Assembly (NCBI GenBank): GCA_030695945.1
Contig: JAUYOG010000053.1
Location: 124,001 to 188,000 of the forward strand
DNA length: 64,000 nucleotides
Origin: Ramlibacter sp.
GTDB lineage: Bacteria > Pseudomonadota > Gammaproteobacteria > Burkholderiales > Burkholderiaceae_C
Reading direction: 5' to 3'
Part shown: in pieces, positions 8,424 to 17,448 of the stretch
Position numbering within the stretch: position 1 is the stretch's first letter
Layout: the number at the start of each line of letters is the position of its first letter
Notes under the pieces: model-generated
The model's database searches: none
The model's input: the letters and a program-made list of their open reading frames with translations, nothing else
Told to the model about the DNA's origin: nothing
Program-made: the position numbers and the translations under genes

Positions 8424-9691
8424 CAGTTGCCGGCGTACATGTAGCCGCGGTTGAAGGGATAGGCCGATTGTGCCCCCCTCAGCGCTCCGGACTGCAACTG
8501 CCCGTCAGGACGCGTCGCAAGGACCTGGTGCAACCCGATCCAGCCCTGCTCGAAAGTCATCGCGCAGCCGGCCAGGTACAGCCGGTAGGCCCGCAGCACT
8601 TTCGCGGCATCGGTGGCGTTGCCGGTCGTCTCCAGCACGCGCTGCGCTTCGTCCAACCGGGACTCGAGGGAATCGGACCACGCCCACAGGGTGCGCGCGT
8701 AATGGGGCCGCAGGTTCTCGGCATCCACCATCTCCAGGCCGGCCATGGCCAGGTCCCGCAGCACATGGCTCACATGCAGGAGCTCGCCGCCGGGGAAGAT
8801 GTATTTTTCGATGAAAGCGCCCATCCCGGCCCCGAGCTCGCTGGGCTCGATGCTGCCCGCGGTGATGCCGTGGTTCATCACCAGCCCGCCGGGCTTCAGC
8901 AGGCGCTGGACCTTGGCGAAATAGGCCGGCATGTTGACCTGGCCGACATGCTCGAACATGCCGACGGACGCGATCTTGTCGAAGCCCTGCGCCTCGTCGA
9001 GTTCGCGATAGTCACGCAGCTCCATCCGCACGCGGCCCTGCAAGCCGTTGTCCTCGATCAACCGCTGCACGTAGGCATGCTGGTTCTTCGACAGCGTGAT
9101 GCCGGTGGCGTTGACGCCGTAGTTTTCCGCCGCCCACATCAACAGGCCGCCCCAGCCGGCGCCGATGTCCAGGAAGCGCTCGCCCGGTTTCAGCATCAGC
9201 TTGCGGCAGATGTGGTCCAGCTTGGCTTCCTGCGCCTGCGCGAGCGACATGCCGGCATCCCGGAAGTAGGCGCAGGAATAGACGCGCCGCGGGTCCAGCC
9301 ACAGGGCGTAGAAATCGTCCGACACGTCGTAGTGGAACTGGACCTGCTCCGCGTCCCGGTGCGGCGAGTGATGCGCCAGCGACCGTGCGCGCCGCAGCAC
9401 TTGCGTCCACCAGCCGGTGTTGCTGGCGACGGGCGTGCCCGGCAACAGCCGCGCGGCAACGGCCATCAGGTCCCGCATGCGGCCTTTGAGCTGGACCCGG
9501 CTCTCGACGAAGTCTTCCGCCATGCGACCGATCTGGCCCGCGGCCATGGTGGCCAGGCCCGACCAATCCTCGAACGACAGCGTCACGGCCGCCGACGGGG
9601 GACCGACGCGCTTGCCCTTGGGCAATTCCACGGCCACCGGCACCGGCAATCCGGCCAACTTCGCCTCGATCTGATGCAGAAGTGTGTCCAT
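8423..9691 (-). CDS. cfa: Cyclopropane-fatty-acyl-phospholipid synthase family methyltransferase
   Basis: 422 aa SAM-dependent enzyme that adds a methylene bridge to unsaturated acyl chains of membrane phospholipids. The SAM-binding motif I is FLDIGAGWGGLLMWAAENYG; the family stretch HYDVSDDFYALWLDPRRVYSC precedes it and EHVGQVNMPAYFAKVQRLLKPGG follows. A C-terminal helical part is present and the length is right. I start at MDTLLHQIEAKLAG; the track's longer start would run into the divergent marR promoter. It is first in a two-gene unit with DUF1840. Confidence 0.88.
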   Translation of the reverse strand: MDTLLHQIEAKLAGLPVPVAVELPKGKRVGPPSAAVTLSFEDWSGLATMAAGQIGRMAEDFVESRVQLKGRMRDLMAVAARLLPGTPVASNTGWWTQVLRRARSLAHHSPHRDAEQVQFHYDVSDDFYALWLDPRRVYSCAYFRDAGMSLAQAQEAKLDHICRKLMLKPGERFLDIGAGWGGLLMWAAENYGVNATGITLSKNQHAYVQRLIEDNGLQGRVRMELRDYRELDEAQGFDKIASVGMFEHVGQVNMPAYFAKVQRLLKPGGLVMNHGITAGSIEPSELGAGMGAFIEKYIFPGGELLHVSHVLRDLAMAGLEMVDAENLRPHYARTLWAWSDSLESRLDEAQRVLETTGNATDAAKVLRAYRLYLAGCAMTFEQGWIGLHQVLATRPDGQLQSGALRGAQSAYPFNRGYMYAGN

Positions 9692-9807
9692 CTTCAAATT
9701 CTTACGGCCCTCGGCCGCCGACGTCAACTGCCGGGGTTGTAGGACGGGGTCGCGTTCCAGCCAATGGTTGCGCAGCCGCAAGGACGGTGCGGCGGGGGAA
9801 TGCCGGT

Positions 9808-9840
9808 TGACAGCAGTTCGTTTAGGCCTAAACTATTTAG
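9808..9840 (+). promoter_or_regulatory. marR promoter with palindromic operator; probable leaderless start
   Basis: TTGACA (9808-9813), a 16-bp spacer and TAAACT form a sigma-70-like promoter. The 12-bp palindrome TTTAGGCCTAAA (about 9822-9833) sits in the spacer and overlaps the -10 box, a typical place for a MarR-type autorepressor. The expected transcription start falls at or next to the marR ATG at 9841 and no ribosome-binding site precedes that ATG, so the mRNA may be leaderless. Confidence 0.6.
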
Positions 9841-10338
9841 ATGACTACAAGGATCCCGGCCGTGGACATGGAAGCCCGTGCCCACAGCGAACACCCGGAA
9901 GCGTTGCGCCTGTGGCTGCGCCTGCTCACCTGCACCCAGATCGTCGAGAAGCAGGTGCGCACGCAGCTGCGCGAGCGCTTCGACACCACCTTGCCCCGCT
10001 TCGACCTGATGGCACAGCTCGAGCGGGCGCCGGACGGCCTGAAGATGAACGAGCTTTCGCGCCGGATGATGGTCACCGGCGGCAACGTCACCGGCATCAC
10101 CGACCAGCTGGTGGCCGAGGGCCTGGTGGACCGCGTCGACGTCGAAGGCGACAGGCGCGCCTACCGCGTGCGCCTCACGCCCAAGGGACACAGGACCTTC
10201 CAGGAGATGGCGCGAGAGCACGAGGGCTGGATCGTCGAGGCATTCGCCGGCCTCACCGACAAGGACCTCGCCACGCTGCACCGCCTGCTCGGCAAGGTGA
10301 AGGACCACGCCAACGCGCGCGCCGACTCGGCCGCATGA
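9841..10338 (+). CDS. MarR family transcriptional regulator
   Basis: 165 aa winged-helix regulator. An N-terminal helix for dimerisation (LRLWLRLLTCTQIVEKQVRTQL) is followed by the helix-turn-helix region LKMNELSRRMMVTGGNVTGI and the wing DRVDVEGDRRAYRVRLTPKG. It ends 14 nt before the aryl-CoA ligase gene and both read in the same direction, so it probably senses an aromatic acid or its CoA thioester and controls that gene together with its own promoter through the palindrome upstream. The start lacks a ribosome-binding site. Confidence 0.9.
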   Translation: MTTRIPAVDMEARAHSEHPEALRLWLRLLTCTQIVEKQVRTQLRERFDTTLPRFDLMAQLERAPDGLKMNELSRRMMVTGGNVTGITDQLVAEGLVDRVDVEGDRRAYRVRLTPKGHRTFQEMAREHEGWIVEAFAGLTDKDLATLHRLLGKVKDHANARADSAA

Positions 10339-10352
10339 GGAGTATTGCCACG

Positions 10353-11963
10353 ATGTCCGCCCAGCAAGACCGCTTCGTCCATGATCGCCTGCCGCCCCGG
10401 TCCGCCTGGCCGCAGCTGCGCTACGACCTGCCGGAGCTGCAGTTTCCCGACCAGGTGAACCTGGTGGAGGAACTGCTGGACAAGGCCCCGGCCAGGGGAT
10501 TCGGCGACCGGCCGATGCTGCGTTCCAGCCGCATCACGCTCACCTACGCCGACGCGCGCGACCGCGTCGACCGCATCTGCCGCGTGCTGACCGAGGACCT
10601 CGGCCTGGTGCCCGGCAACCGGGTGCTGCTGCGCGGCGGCAACTCGATCGGGCTGGCGCTCGCCTGGCTGGCGGTCGTGAAAGCCGGCCTCGTCGCCGTG
10701 GCCACCATGCCGCTGCTGCGCGCGCGCGAGCTCGGCGACATCATCGACAAGGCGCAGCCGACCGTCGCGCTGTGCGACATCAAGCTGCTGGACGAACTCG
10801 AGCTGGCACGCCAGGACCGGCCCGTGCTCGGCACGGTGATCGCGTTCAACTCGATGGACGCGCCGGGCTCGCTGGCCGTGCGCGCGGCGCAGAAGCAGGG
10901 CGACTTCGCACCGTGCCCGACGGCCGCCGACGACATCGCCATGATGGCGTTCACCTCGGGCACCACCGGCAAGCCCAAGGCCGCCGTGCACACCCACCGG
11001 GACGTGCTGGCGTCCTGCGAGGCCTGGCCGCGCCACGTGCTGCGGGCCACGCCCGACGACATCGTGGTCGGCTCGCCGCCGCTCGCGTTCACCTTCGGCC
11101 TGGGCGGCTTGCTGATCTTCCCGATGTGGGCCGGGGCCAGCGTCTACTTCCCCGACGCCCCGTACACGCCCGAAGCCATGGTGACAATGATGCGGGAGAC
11201 GGGCGCGACGATCTGCTACACCGCGCCGACGTTCTACCGGCAGATGGCGCCGTTCGCACGCCAGCACGGCGTGGGCAAGCTGCGCATCACCGTGAGCGCC
11301 GGCGAGGGCCTGCCCGACGCGACGCGCCAGCTGTGGAAGCAGGCCACCGGCATCGAGATGCTGGACGGCATCGGCGCGACGGAGATGTTCCACATCTTCA
11401 TTTCTGCCGCGGGCAGCGCCGTGCGCCCGGGCGCCATCGGCAAGGTGGTGCCCGGCTACACGGCCAAGGTGGTGGACGACGATGGCAGGGAAGTGCCGCG
11501 CGGCACGATCGGCAAGCTGGCGGTCGTCGGCCCCACCGGCTGCAAGTACCTGGACGACCCGCGCCAGGCCAGCTACGTGAAGGACGGCTGGAACTACCCC
11601 GGCGACGCCTTCATGCAGGACGACGACGGCTACTTCTTCTACCAGGCGCGCGCCGACGACATGATCATCACGGCGGGCTACAACGTCGGCGGCCCGGAGG
11701 TCGAGGACGCGCTGCTCAGGCACCCCGCCGTGGCCGAGTGCGGCGTGGTCGGCAAGCCCGACGAGGAGCGCGGCATGATCGTCAAGGCCTTCTGCGTGCT
11801 CAAACCCGGCTACGCGCCCGACGCCGCGATGGTCAAGATCCTGCAGGACCACGTGAAGTCGAGCATCGCGCCGTTCAAGTACCCGCGCGAGATCGAGTTC
11901 CTGCCCAGCCTGCCGCGCACCGAAACCGGCAAGCTGCAACGCTTCAAGCTGCGGCAGGCTTGA
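10353..11963 (+). CDS. 2-aminobenzoate/benzoate-CoA ligase family protein
   Basis: 536 aa ANL-superfamily acyl-CoA ligase: acid + ATP + CoA to acyl-CoA + AMP + PPi. The P-loop is TSGTTGKPKAAVHTH, the A5 motif is GIGATEMFHIF, the hinge/A8 is ARADDMIITAGYNVGGPEVE, and the catalytic lysine motif is ETGKLQRFKLR at the C-terminus. The N-terminus resembles 2-aminobenzoate-CoA ligases. GAGGAG at 10337 supports the ATG at 10353; the track ORF from 9684 is an in-frame extension through marR and cfa upstream DNA. No anthraniloyl-CoA or benzoyl-CoA oxygenase genes are near, so the exact acid is uncertain. Confidence 0.82.
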   Translation: MSAQQDRFVHDRLPPRSAWPQLRYDLPELQFPDQVNLVEELLDKAPARGFGDRPMLRSSRITLTYADARDRVDRICRVLTEDLGLVPGNRVLLRGGNSIGLALAWLAVVKAGLVAVATMPLLRARELGDIIDKAQPTVALCDIKLLDELELARQDRPVLGTVIAFNSMDAPGSLAVRAAQKQGDFAPCPTAADDIAMMAFTSGTTGKPKAAVHTHRDVLASCEAWPRHVLRATPDDIVVGSPPLAFTFGLGGLLIFPMWAGASVYFPDAPYTPEAMVTMMRETGATICYTAPTFYRQMAPFARQHGVGKLRITVSAGEGLPDATRQLWKQATGIEMLDGIGATEMFHIFISAAGSAVRPGAIGKVVPGYTAKVVDDDGREVPRGTIGKLAVVGPTGCKYLDDPRQASYVKDGWNYPGDAFMQDDDGYFFYQARADDMIITAGYNVGGPEVEDALLRHPAVAECGVVGKPDEERGMIVKAFCVLKPGYAPDAAMVKILQDHVKSSIAPFKYPREIEFLPSLPRTETGKLQRFKLRQA

Positions 11964-11996
11964 TGCCCGGGCGGGGACCCGGCCCATAATCTCCCC

Positions 11997-13229
11997 ATGC
12001 CAGCTTATTCCTTCGAGGCACTGGACGCCCAGGGCGAAACCCGCCGCGGCGTGATGGAGGCCGACACCGCCAAGGCGGCGCGCAGCCTGCTGAGGGCGCA
12101 GGCCCTGGTCCCGCTGGACGTCGTCCCCGTCAGCTCCGGCGTGGCCGCCAACGAGCAAAGCTTTGGCTGGAGCGAGCGCGCCTTCAGCCGGGCGGTGTTC
12201 TCGGCCACCGGCCTGGCGGTGTGGACCCGGCAGCTGGCTGGGCTGGTCACTTCGGGGCTGCCGCTCGAGCGGGCGCTCACCGCCCTCACCGACGAAACGG
12301 AAAACGAGCGAGAGCGGCACCTGGTCGCTGCGCTGCGCGCCGAGGTCAATGCCGGCTCGCCGTTCGGCAAGGCGCTGGGCCGCTTTCCGCGCGAGTTCCC
12401 GGACATCTACGTCGCCGTCGTGGGCGCGGGGGAGCAAAGCGGCAACCTGGGCCTGGTGCTGGAGCGCCTGGCCGACGACCTCGAGGAGAGGCAGGCCCTG
12501 CAGGCCAAGCTGCTGGGCGCCGCACTGTATCCCGCGATCGTGACGGTGGTGGCGATCGCGATCGTGCTGTTCCTGGTGGCCTATGTCGTGCCGCAGGTGG
12601 CGAACGTGTTCGCCGGCACCAAGCGCTCGCTGCCCTTCCTCACGGTGGCGATGCTGGCGGTGAGCGGCTTCGTGCGCAACTGGGGCTGGCTGGCCGCGTT
12701 GCTGCTGGCCGGCGGCACGGTGGCCCTGCGGCTGGCGCTGCGCAACGAAAGAACACGCGAGCGCTTCGATGCAGGCTGGCTCAAGCTGCCGCTGGTGGGC
12801 CGGCTCTCGCGCGGCTACAACGCCGCCCGCTTCGCCAGCACGCTGGCGATGCTGGCGGGCGCGGGCGTGCCCATCCTCAAGGCATTGCAGGCCGCGGCCG
12901 AAACCCTGGGCAACCGCGCGATGCGCGCCGACGCGATGGATGCGCTGGTGCTGGTGCGCGAAGGCGCGCCGCTGGCCTCGGCCATCGCGCAGAAGAAGCG
13001 CTTTCCGGGCCTGCTGCCGATGTTCGCGCGGCTGGGCGAGCAGACCGGGCAGCTGCCCGTGATGCTGCAGCGCGCCGCGTCCCAGCTCGCCGCCGAAGTG
13101 CAGCGGCGCGCCATGCAGCTGGCCACCATCCTCGAGCCCTTGCTGATCGTCGCCATGGGCTTCGTCGTGATGCTGATCGTGCTGGCCGTGCTGCTGCCGA
13201 TCATCCAGCTGAACCAGTTCGTCAAATGA
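11997..13229 (+). CDS. gspF: Type II secretion system inner-membrane protein GspF
   Basis: 410 aa polytopic platform protein of the type II secretion system. It begins with the family sequence MPAYSFEALDAQGETRRGVMEA and has two T2SSF repeats, each with an E-R-A-L-x-A-L/A-G-V-P-I-L-KALQ style core (LPLERALTALTDE and GAGVPILKALQAAAE). Three hydrophobic segments are seen near residues 175-200, 225-245 and 380-405. The other gsp genes of the window (gspC and gspG-N) are about 45 kb away, so this gene is detached from the main cluster; gspE and gspD are not in the window. Confidence 0.92.
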   Translation: MPAYSFEALDAQGETRRGVMEADTAKAARSLLRAQALVPLDVVPVSSGVAANEQSFGWSERAFSRAVFSATGLAVWTRQLAGLVTSGLPLERALTALTDETENERERHLVAALRAEVNAGSPFGKALGRFPREFPDIYVAVVGAGEQSGNLGLVLERLADDLEERQALQAKLLGAALYPAIVTVVAIAIVLFLVAYVVPQVANVFAGTKRSLPFLTVAMLAVSGFVRNWGWLAALLLAGGTVALRLALRNERTRERFDAGWLKLPLVGRLSRGYNAARFASTLAMLAGAGVPILKALQAAAETLGNRAMRADAMDALVLVREGAPLASAIAQKKRFPGLLPMFARLGEQTGQLPVMLQRAASQLAAEVQRRAMQLATILEPLLIVAMGFVVMLIVLAVLLPIIQLNQFVK

Positions 13230-13328
13230 CTCCCCCCCGAAGCGCCTTCGGCGCCTCCCCCTCAAGGGGGCGCCACCAGCGGCCCGGCGAAGCCGGTTCC
13301 GCGGTGGCTCCCGAATGGGACCACTGAC
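13230..13328 (+). repeat. GC-rich comamonad-type intergenic repeat
   Basis: Directly after the gspF stop comes a C-run, GCGCC/GGCGC and CCCCCT/AAGGGGG hairpins, and a GCGGCCCGGCGAAGCCGG segment, ending just before the next ATG. The same layout occurs at 41997-42082. It looks like a dispersed family common in Comamonadaceae genomes; no coding sequence is apparent. Confidence 0.5.
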
Positions 13329-14243
13329 ATGGCCGTGTCTCTGGACAACAAGCTGGTGGTCGCGATCTCGTCGCGCGCCCTCTTCAATCTCGAAGAGGAA
13401 AACCACGTCTACGAGTCCGGCAACCCGCAGGAGTACATGAAGCTGCAGTTCGAGCGGCTGGACCTGCCGGCCGGCCCGGGCATCGCCTTCTCGCTGATCA
13501 AGAAGCTGCTCGCGTTCAACGACACGACGACCCAGCGGGTCGAGGTGGTGATCCTCTCGCGCAACGATCCCGTGTCGGGCATGCGGATCTTCCGCTCCGG
13601 GCTCGCCAACGAGATCACGCTGCAGCGCGGGGTGTTCACGCAAGGGCGTTCCCCGTTTCGCTACCTGCGGCCGCTCGGCGCGCACCTGTTCCTCTCGGCC
13701 AACGCGGAGGACGTGCGCGAGGCGCTGGCCGCCGGCTTCCCGGCCGCGCGCGTCCTGACCGAATCGGTGCTGGCCGGCAGCAACTACCCGAACGAAGTGC
13801 GGATCGCCTTCGACGGCGACGCCGTCCTGTTCTCCGACGAAGCCGAGCGCGTGTTCCAGTCGCAGGGCCTGGATGCCTTCCAGCAGCACGAACTCTCCAA
13901 GGCGGCGCAGCCGCTGCCCGAGGGCCCCTTCAAGCCGCTGCTCGCGGCGCTGCACCGCCTGCAGCAGGCCGGCACCCCGCAGATGCGCATCCGCACCGCG
14001 CTGGTGACGGCGCGCAGCGCGCCCGCGCACGAACGCGCGATCCGCACGCTGATGAACTGGGACATCCGGGTGGACGAGGCGATGTTCCTCGGCGGCTTGC
14101 CCAAGGGCGAGTTCCTGCGCGAATTCGAACCCGACTTCTTCTTCGACGACCAGACCGGCCACGTCGACCATGCCGCCCGGCACGTGCCCTCGGGCCATGT
14201 CGCCAGCGGCATCTCGAACCCACGCCCGCCACGCCCCGGGTAG
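13329..14243 (+). CDS. 5'-nucleotidase (cytosolic NT5C1-like family)
   Basis: 304 aa. It matches the bacterial homologues of cytosolic 5'-nucleotidase I (Pfam 5_nucleotid, PF06189), which remove phosphate from nucleoside monophosphates. Seen are LVVAISSRALFNLEEEN at the start, RVEVVILSRNDPVSGMRIF, RPLGAHLFLSANAEDVREA, the acidic VRIAFDGDAVLFSDEAERVF (HAD-like metal-binding region), and a C-terminal DEAMFLGGLPKGEFL. No signal peptide, so cytoplasmic. It is monocistronic between gspF and an ABC exporter and preceded by a repeat element, so its neighbours say little about it. Confidence 0.85.
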   Translation: MAVSLDNKLVVAISSRALFNLEEENHVYESGNPQEYMKLQFERLDLPAGPGIAFSLIKKLLAFNDTTTQRVEVVILSRNDPVSGMRIFRSGLANEITLQRGVFTQGRSPFRYLRPLGAHLFLSANAEDVREALAAGFPAARVLTESVLAGSNYPNEVRIAFDGDAVLFSDEAERVFQSQGLDAFQQHELSKAAQPLPEGPFKPLLAALHRLQQAGTPQMRIRTALVTARSAPAHERAIRTLMNWDIRVDEAMFLGGLPKGEFLREFEPDFFFDDQTGHVDHAARHVPSGHVASGISNPRPPRPG

Positions 14244-14296
14244 GACGCCCGCGCGGCCGCGCGCTACGATGCCCCGTTCCTGGAAGGGTACGTCGC

Positions 14297-16051
14297 ATGA
14301 AAACGCTCGAGAAGCTGGCCACGGCCAGAGGCACGGTTGGCAAGGTCTGGGCGCTCACCACCCCCTACTTCGGCTCGGACGAGAAATGGAAGGCGCGCGC
14401 GCTGCTGGCGGCGATCGTGGGCCTGAACCTCGCGGCCGTGTACATGCTGGTCCTGATCAACGACTGGAACCGCACCTTCTACGACGCACTCGAAAAGCGC
14501 GACCAGGCAGAGTTCTGGGTGCAGTTGCTGCGCTGGACGTACCTCGCGTTCGGCTACATCGTCATCGCCGTCTACAAGTTCTACCTGACGCAGTTGCTCG
14601 AGGTGCGCTGGCGCGCCTGGATGACCACCCACTACCTGGAGCGCTGGCTGACTGGGCAGGCCTTCTACCGCATGGAGCTGGCGCGCTTTTCCGGCGGCGC
14701 CGCGACGCCCGACAACCCCGACCAGCGCATCCAGGAAGACCTGAACCTGTTCACCTCCTACAGTGTGTCGCTCACGATGGGTTTGCTGAACGCCGTGGTC
14801 ACCCTGATCAGTTTTGTCGGCATCCTGTGGACCCTCTCGGGCAGCTTCGCCTTCAGTGCCGGCGGGAGCCAGTACGAGCTGCACGGCTACATGGTGTGGG
14901 CCGCGGTGGCGTACTGCCTCGTCGGCAGCGTGCTCACGCACTACATCGGGCGGCCGCAGATCGCGCTGAACTTCCAGCAGCAGCGCTACGAAGCCGATTT
15001 CCGCCATCACATGGTGCGGGTGCGCGAGTACAGCGAGGCCATCGCGCTGGACAAGGGCGAGGCCGTGGAGCGCGGCCACCTCGACCGGCGCTTCGTCAAG
15101 GTCCTGGCCAACTACCTCAAGCTGATCAAGGCGCAGAAGAACCTGATCTGGTTCAACATCTTCTTCGGCCAGGCGGCGCTGATCTTCCCGCTGCTGGTGG
15201 CCTCGCCTCGGTTCTTCAGCGGCGCCATCCAGCTCGGCCAGCTGATGCAGATCGCCTCGGCGTTCGGCCAGGTACAGGACTCGCTCGCCTGGTTCGTCGA
15301 CAACTACAGCACGCTGGCCGCCTGGCGCGCGACCACCGACCGCCTGACCAGCTTCGAGGACAGCGTGGCCGCGCAGGCACGCGCGCAGCGCCCGGAGGTG
15401 GTGCAGGGCACTCCCGAACTGGCCGCGCACGACCTGGCGCTGGAGCTGCCCGATGGGGCGGTGCTGCTGTCGGGGCTGTCGCTGCGCGTCGCGCCCGGCG
15501 AATCGGTGCTTGTCAAGGGTCCGTCCGGCAGCGGCAAGTCGACGTTGTTCCGCGCTTTCGCCGGCATCTGGCCGTTCGCGCGGGGCAAGGTGGAGATTCC
15601 CGCAGACACCATGTGCGTTCCGCAGAACCCCTACTTCCCCGACGGCCCCTTGCGCGATGCACTGGCCTACCCCGAACCGGCCGGCCGTTACAGCGACGAC
15701 GCCTTGCGCCAGGCGCTGCAGGACGCACTGCTGCCGCAGCTCGCGCAGCGGCTGGCCGACGAGGATGCGTGGAGCCAGAAGCTCTCCGGCGGCGAGCGCC
15801 AGCGGCTGGCGCTGGCGCGGGTCTTCCTCAAGCAGCCGGCGTGGGTGCTGGCGGACGAAGCCACCAGCGCGCTGGACGAGCCGGCCGAACGAACGCTCTA
15901 CCTGCGGCTGTCGGCCATGGTCAAGCGCAAGGGCGGTGCGATCGTGTCGATCGCCCACCGGCCCGCGCTGGACGAGTTCCATGCACGGCGCTGGCAGCTC
16001 GAGCCATCTCCAGGGGGTGGGCCGGCGGCTCACCTGTTGCGGCAGGCTTGA
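14297..16051 (+). CDS. ABC transporter ATP-binding protein/permease (SbmA/BacA-like, YddA type)
   Basis: 584 aa half-transporter with an N-terminal membrane domain (ABC_membrane_2/SbmA_BacA-like; helices around residues 35-60, 75-100, 170-200, 215-235) and a C-terminal ATPase. The sequence NDWNRTFYDALEKRDQAEFW is the hallmark of the SbmA/YddA/ABCD group. The ATPase has Walker A GPSGSGKST, signature LSGGERQRLALARV and Walker B WVLADEATSALDE. Relatives move peptides or acyl-CoA-like molecules; substrate here is unknown. GGAAGGG lies upstream of the ATG. It runs convergent with the EamA gene. Confidence 0.88.
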   Translation: MKTLEKLATARGTVGKVWALTTPYFGSDEKWKARALLAAIVGLNLAAVYMLVLINDWNRTFYDALEKRDQAEFWVQLLRWTYLAFGYIVIAVYKFYLTQLLEVRWRAWMTTHYLERWLTGQAFYRMELARFSGGAATPDNPDQRIQEDLNLFTSYSVSLTMGLLNAVVTLISFVGILWTLSGSFAFSAGGSQYELHGYMVWAAVAYCLVGSVLTHYIGRPQIALNFQQQRYEADFRHHMVRVREYSEAIALDKGEAVERGHLDRRFVKVLANYLKLIKAQKNLIWFNIFFGQAALIFPLLVASPRFFSGAIQLGQLMQIASAFGQVQDSLAWFVDNYSTLAAWRATTDRLTSFEDSVAAQARAQRPEVVQGTPELAAHDLALELPDGAVLLSGLSLRVAPGESVLVKGPSGSGKSTLFRAFAGIWPFARGKVEIPADTMCVPQNPYFPDGPLRDALAYPEPAGRYSDDALRQALQDALLPQLAQRLADEDAWSQKLSGGERQRLALARVFLKQPAWVLADEATSALDEPAERTLYLRLSAMVKRKGGAIVSIAHRPALDEFHARRWQLEPSPGGGPAAHLLRQA

Positions 16052-16070
16052 TCCGGCCGGGCACGGCGAG

Positions 16071-16979
16071 TCAGCGCGGGATGACGCCCCGCGCCTCGCG
16101 CCGCGCGATCCAGAGCGTCGACGCGCAGATGACCACGCCGCCGATCAGCGTCGACCGGCTGGGCCTGTCGGCGAAGATCAGCCAGCCCAGCAGCGAGGCC
16201 CACACCAGGTCCAGGAACTTCACCGACTGCGTGGCCGAGATGTCGGCCACGCTGAAGGCGCGCGTGAGGAAGTAGTGGCCGGCGCTGCCGAGGACGCCGC
16301 AGGCCAGGAACGCGATCCACTGCGCGGCCGTCGGCGCCCGCCATGCGAGCAGCGCCAGCGGCAGGCTGATCGCCGTCACGGTGATCGATTGCCACAGCAC
16401 GATCACCTCCGGCCGCTCGTAGCGGGTGAGCCCCTTGGTGATGAGGAACGACGCCGCGAACACCGGTGCGGTGGACAGCATCAGCAGGCTGTAGCCGCCG
16501 CCCGCGCCGGACAGCTTCGGCGCCACGACGATGAGCACGCCGGCCAGGCCGATCAGCGCCGCCAGCCACCGCTCCCAACGCATCTTTTCGCCGAAGACCA
16601 GCGCCGCGCCGATCATGATGAAGATCGGCCCCGTGAAGCCGATCGCCGTGGTCTCGGCCAGCGTGATGTGGGGGATCGCCATGAACCACAGCGCCAGACC
16701 GAAGCTGTGGACGGCGCCGCGCGCAAACTGGCCGCCGATATTGCGGGGCCGCCAGGCGGCCAGGCCCGCGCGCAGGACCAGCGGCAGCATCACGAGCAGG
16801 CCGAAGAGGTAGCGCAGGAACTGGGTCTGGAACGCATCGAGCTCCAGCGCCAGCCCGCGCATGAGGGCATTGAGCACCGCGAACGTGAGGCCCGCCGCGC
16901 CGGACCAGAGCAGGCCGCGCACGACCGGGTCCAGCCGCGAAGCCTGCCTGTGCCACAACCGCGCATGCCGCACGAGCAT
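16071..16979 (-). CDS. EamA/DMT superfamily permease
   Basis: About 302 aa drug/metabolite transporter with ten predicted helices in two EamA repeats (for instance GLLWSGAAGLTFAVLNALMR and MLSTAPVFAASFLITKGLTR). It probably exports a small metabolite. I use the ATG at 16979 (MLVRHARLW); the track's GTG at 17057 would add 26 polar residues and has no ribosome-binding site either, so the start is uncertain. It is convergent with the SbmA-like gene, 19 nt apart. Confidence 0.85.
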   Translation of the reverse strand: MLVRHARLWHRQASRLDPVVRGLLWSGAAGLTFAVLNALMRGLALELDAFQTQFLRYLFGLLVMLPLVLRAGLAAWRPRNIGGQFARGAVHSFGLALWFMAIPHITLAETTAIGFTGPIFIMIGAALVFGEKMRWERWLAALIGLAGVLIVVAPKLSGAGGGYSLLMLSTAPVFAASFLITKGLTRYERPEVIVLWQSITVTAISLPLALLAWRAPTAAQWIAFLACGVLGSAGHYFLTRAFSVADISATQSVKFLDLVWASLLGWLIFADRPSRSTLIGGVVICASTLWIARREARGVIPR

Positions 16980-17080
16980 GTGGCGCTTGGCGCGCGCACC
17001 ACCACCGTCCTGAACTGCCACGGCTTGCCATCTCCACGACCGACTTGAATCGGCCACTATAGCCGGGTGACCGGCCCGGC

Positions 17081-17224
17081 CTACTGCCGCACTTTGCCTT
17101 TGCCGCCGAGGATGGCGAGCTTCACGAACTTCGAGCCCGCACGGATGTCGGGCCGGTACGAGACGGAGTAGCCGCCCAGCTCGCAGTACATCGCACCGTT
17201 GCCCGGTTTGCTGCCCTGCGTCAC
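17081..17224 (-). pseudogene. Short reading frame, possible C-terminal gene remnant
   Basis: A 47-codon frame (GTG start at 17224, stop at 17081) not in the ORF track. The product contains CVTQGSKPGNGAMYCELGGY and ends GSKFVKLAILGGKGKVRQ, which reads like the end of a folded protein with two cysteines rather than random shadow sequence. A stop codon lies just upstream in frame, so any larger gene has been lost. I do not recognise the family. It lies between EamA and the FMN riboswitch. Confidence 0.35.
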
Positions 17225-17266
17225 GCAGGCGCCAGCAAAGTCTTGCGCAGGGCGTTAAAGTGTCCG

Positions 17267-17448
17267 TGTCTTCAGGGCGGGGTGAAATTCCCCACCGGCG
17301 GTAGGCGGCGAGGAGAGCGCGAGCTTTTCGGACCGCGAGCCCGCGAGCGCCCCGCGCCGCAAGGCGCGGGGGTCAGCAGACCCAGTCAGATTCTGGGGCC
17401 GACGGTTATGGGAGCGGAAGCTTCCTGAAAGTCCGGATGAAAGAAGAT
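17267..17448 (+). promoter_or_regulatory. FMN riboswitch (RFN element)
   Basis: The conserved RFN blocks are all visible in order: TCTTCAGGGCGGGGTGAAAT, CCCCACCGGCGGT, then GTCAGCAGACCCAGTC, GGGGCCGACGGTTAT, and the closing AGTCCGGATGAAAGAAGA. It lies about 110 nt upstream of ribB on the same strand. FMN binding is expected to lower ribB expression when flavin is plentiful. Confidence 0.95.

Noticed and set aside
9684-10352. N-terminal extension of the CoA ligase ORF through marR
   Set aside because: The extension is out of frame with marR and lacks conserved sequence; a GAGGAG site supports the start at 10353.
10161-14198. 1345-aa minus-strand ORF
   Set aside because: Shadow of marR, the CoA ligase, gspF and the nucleotidase; composition is Arg/His/Gln-rich with no recognisable domain.
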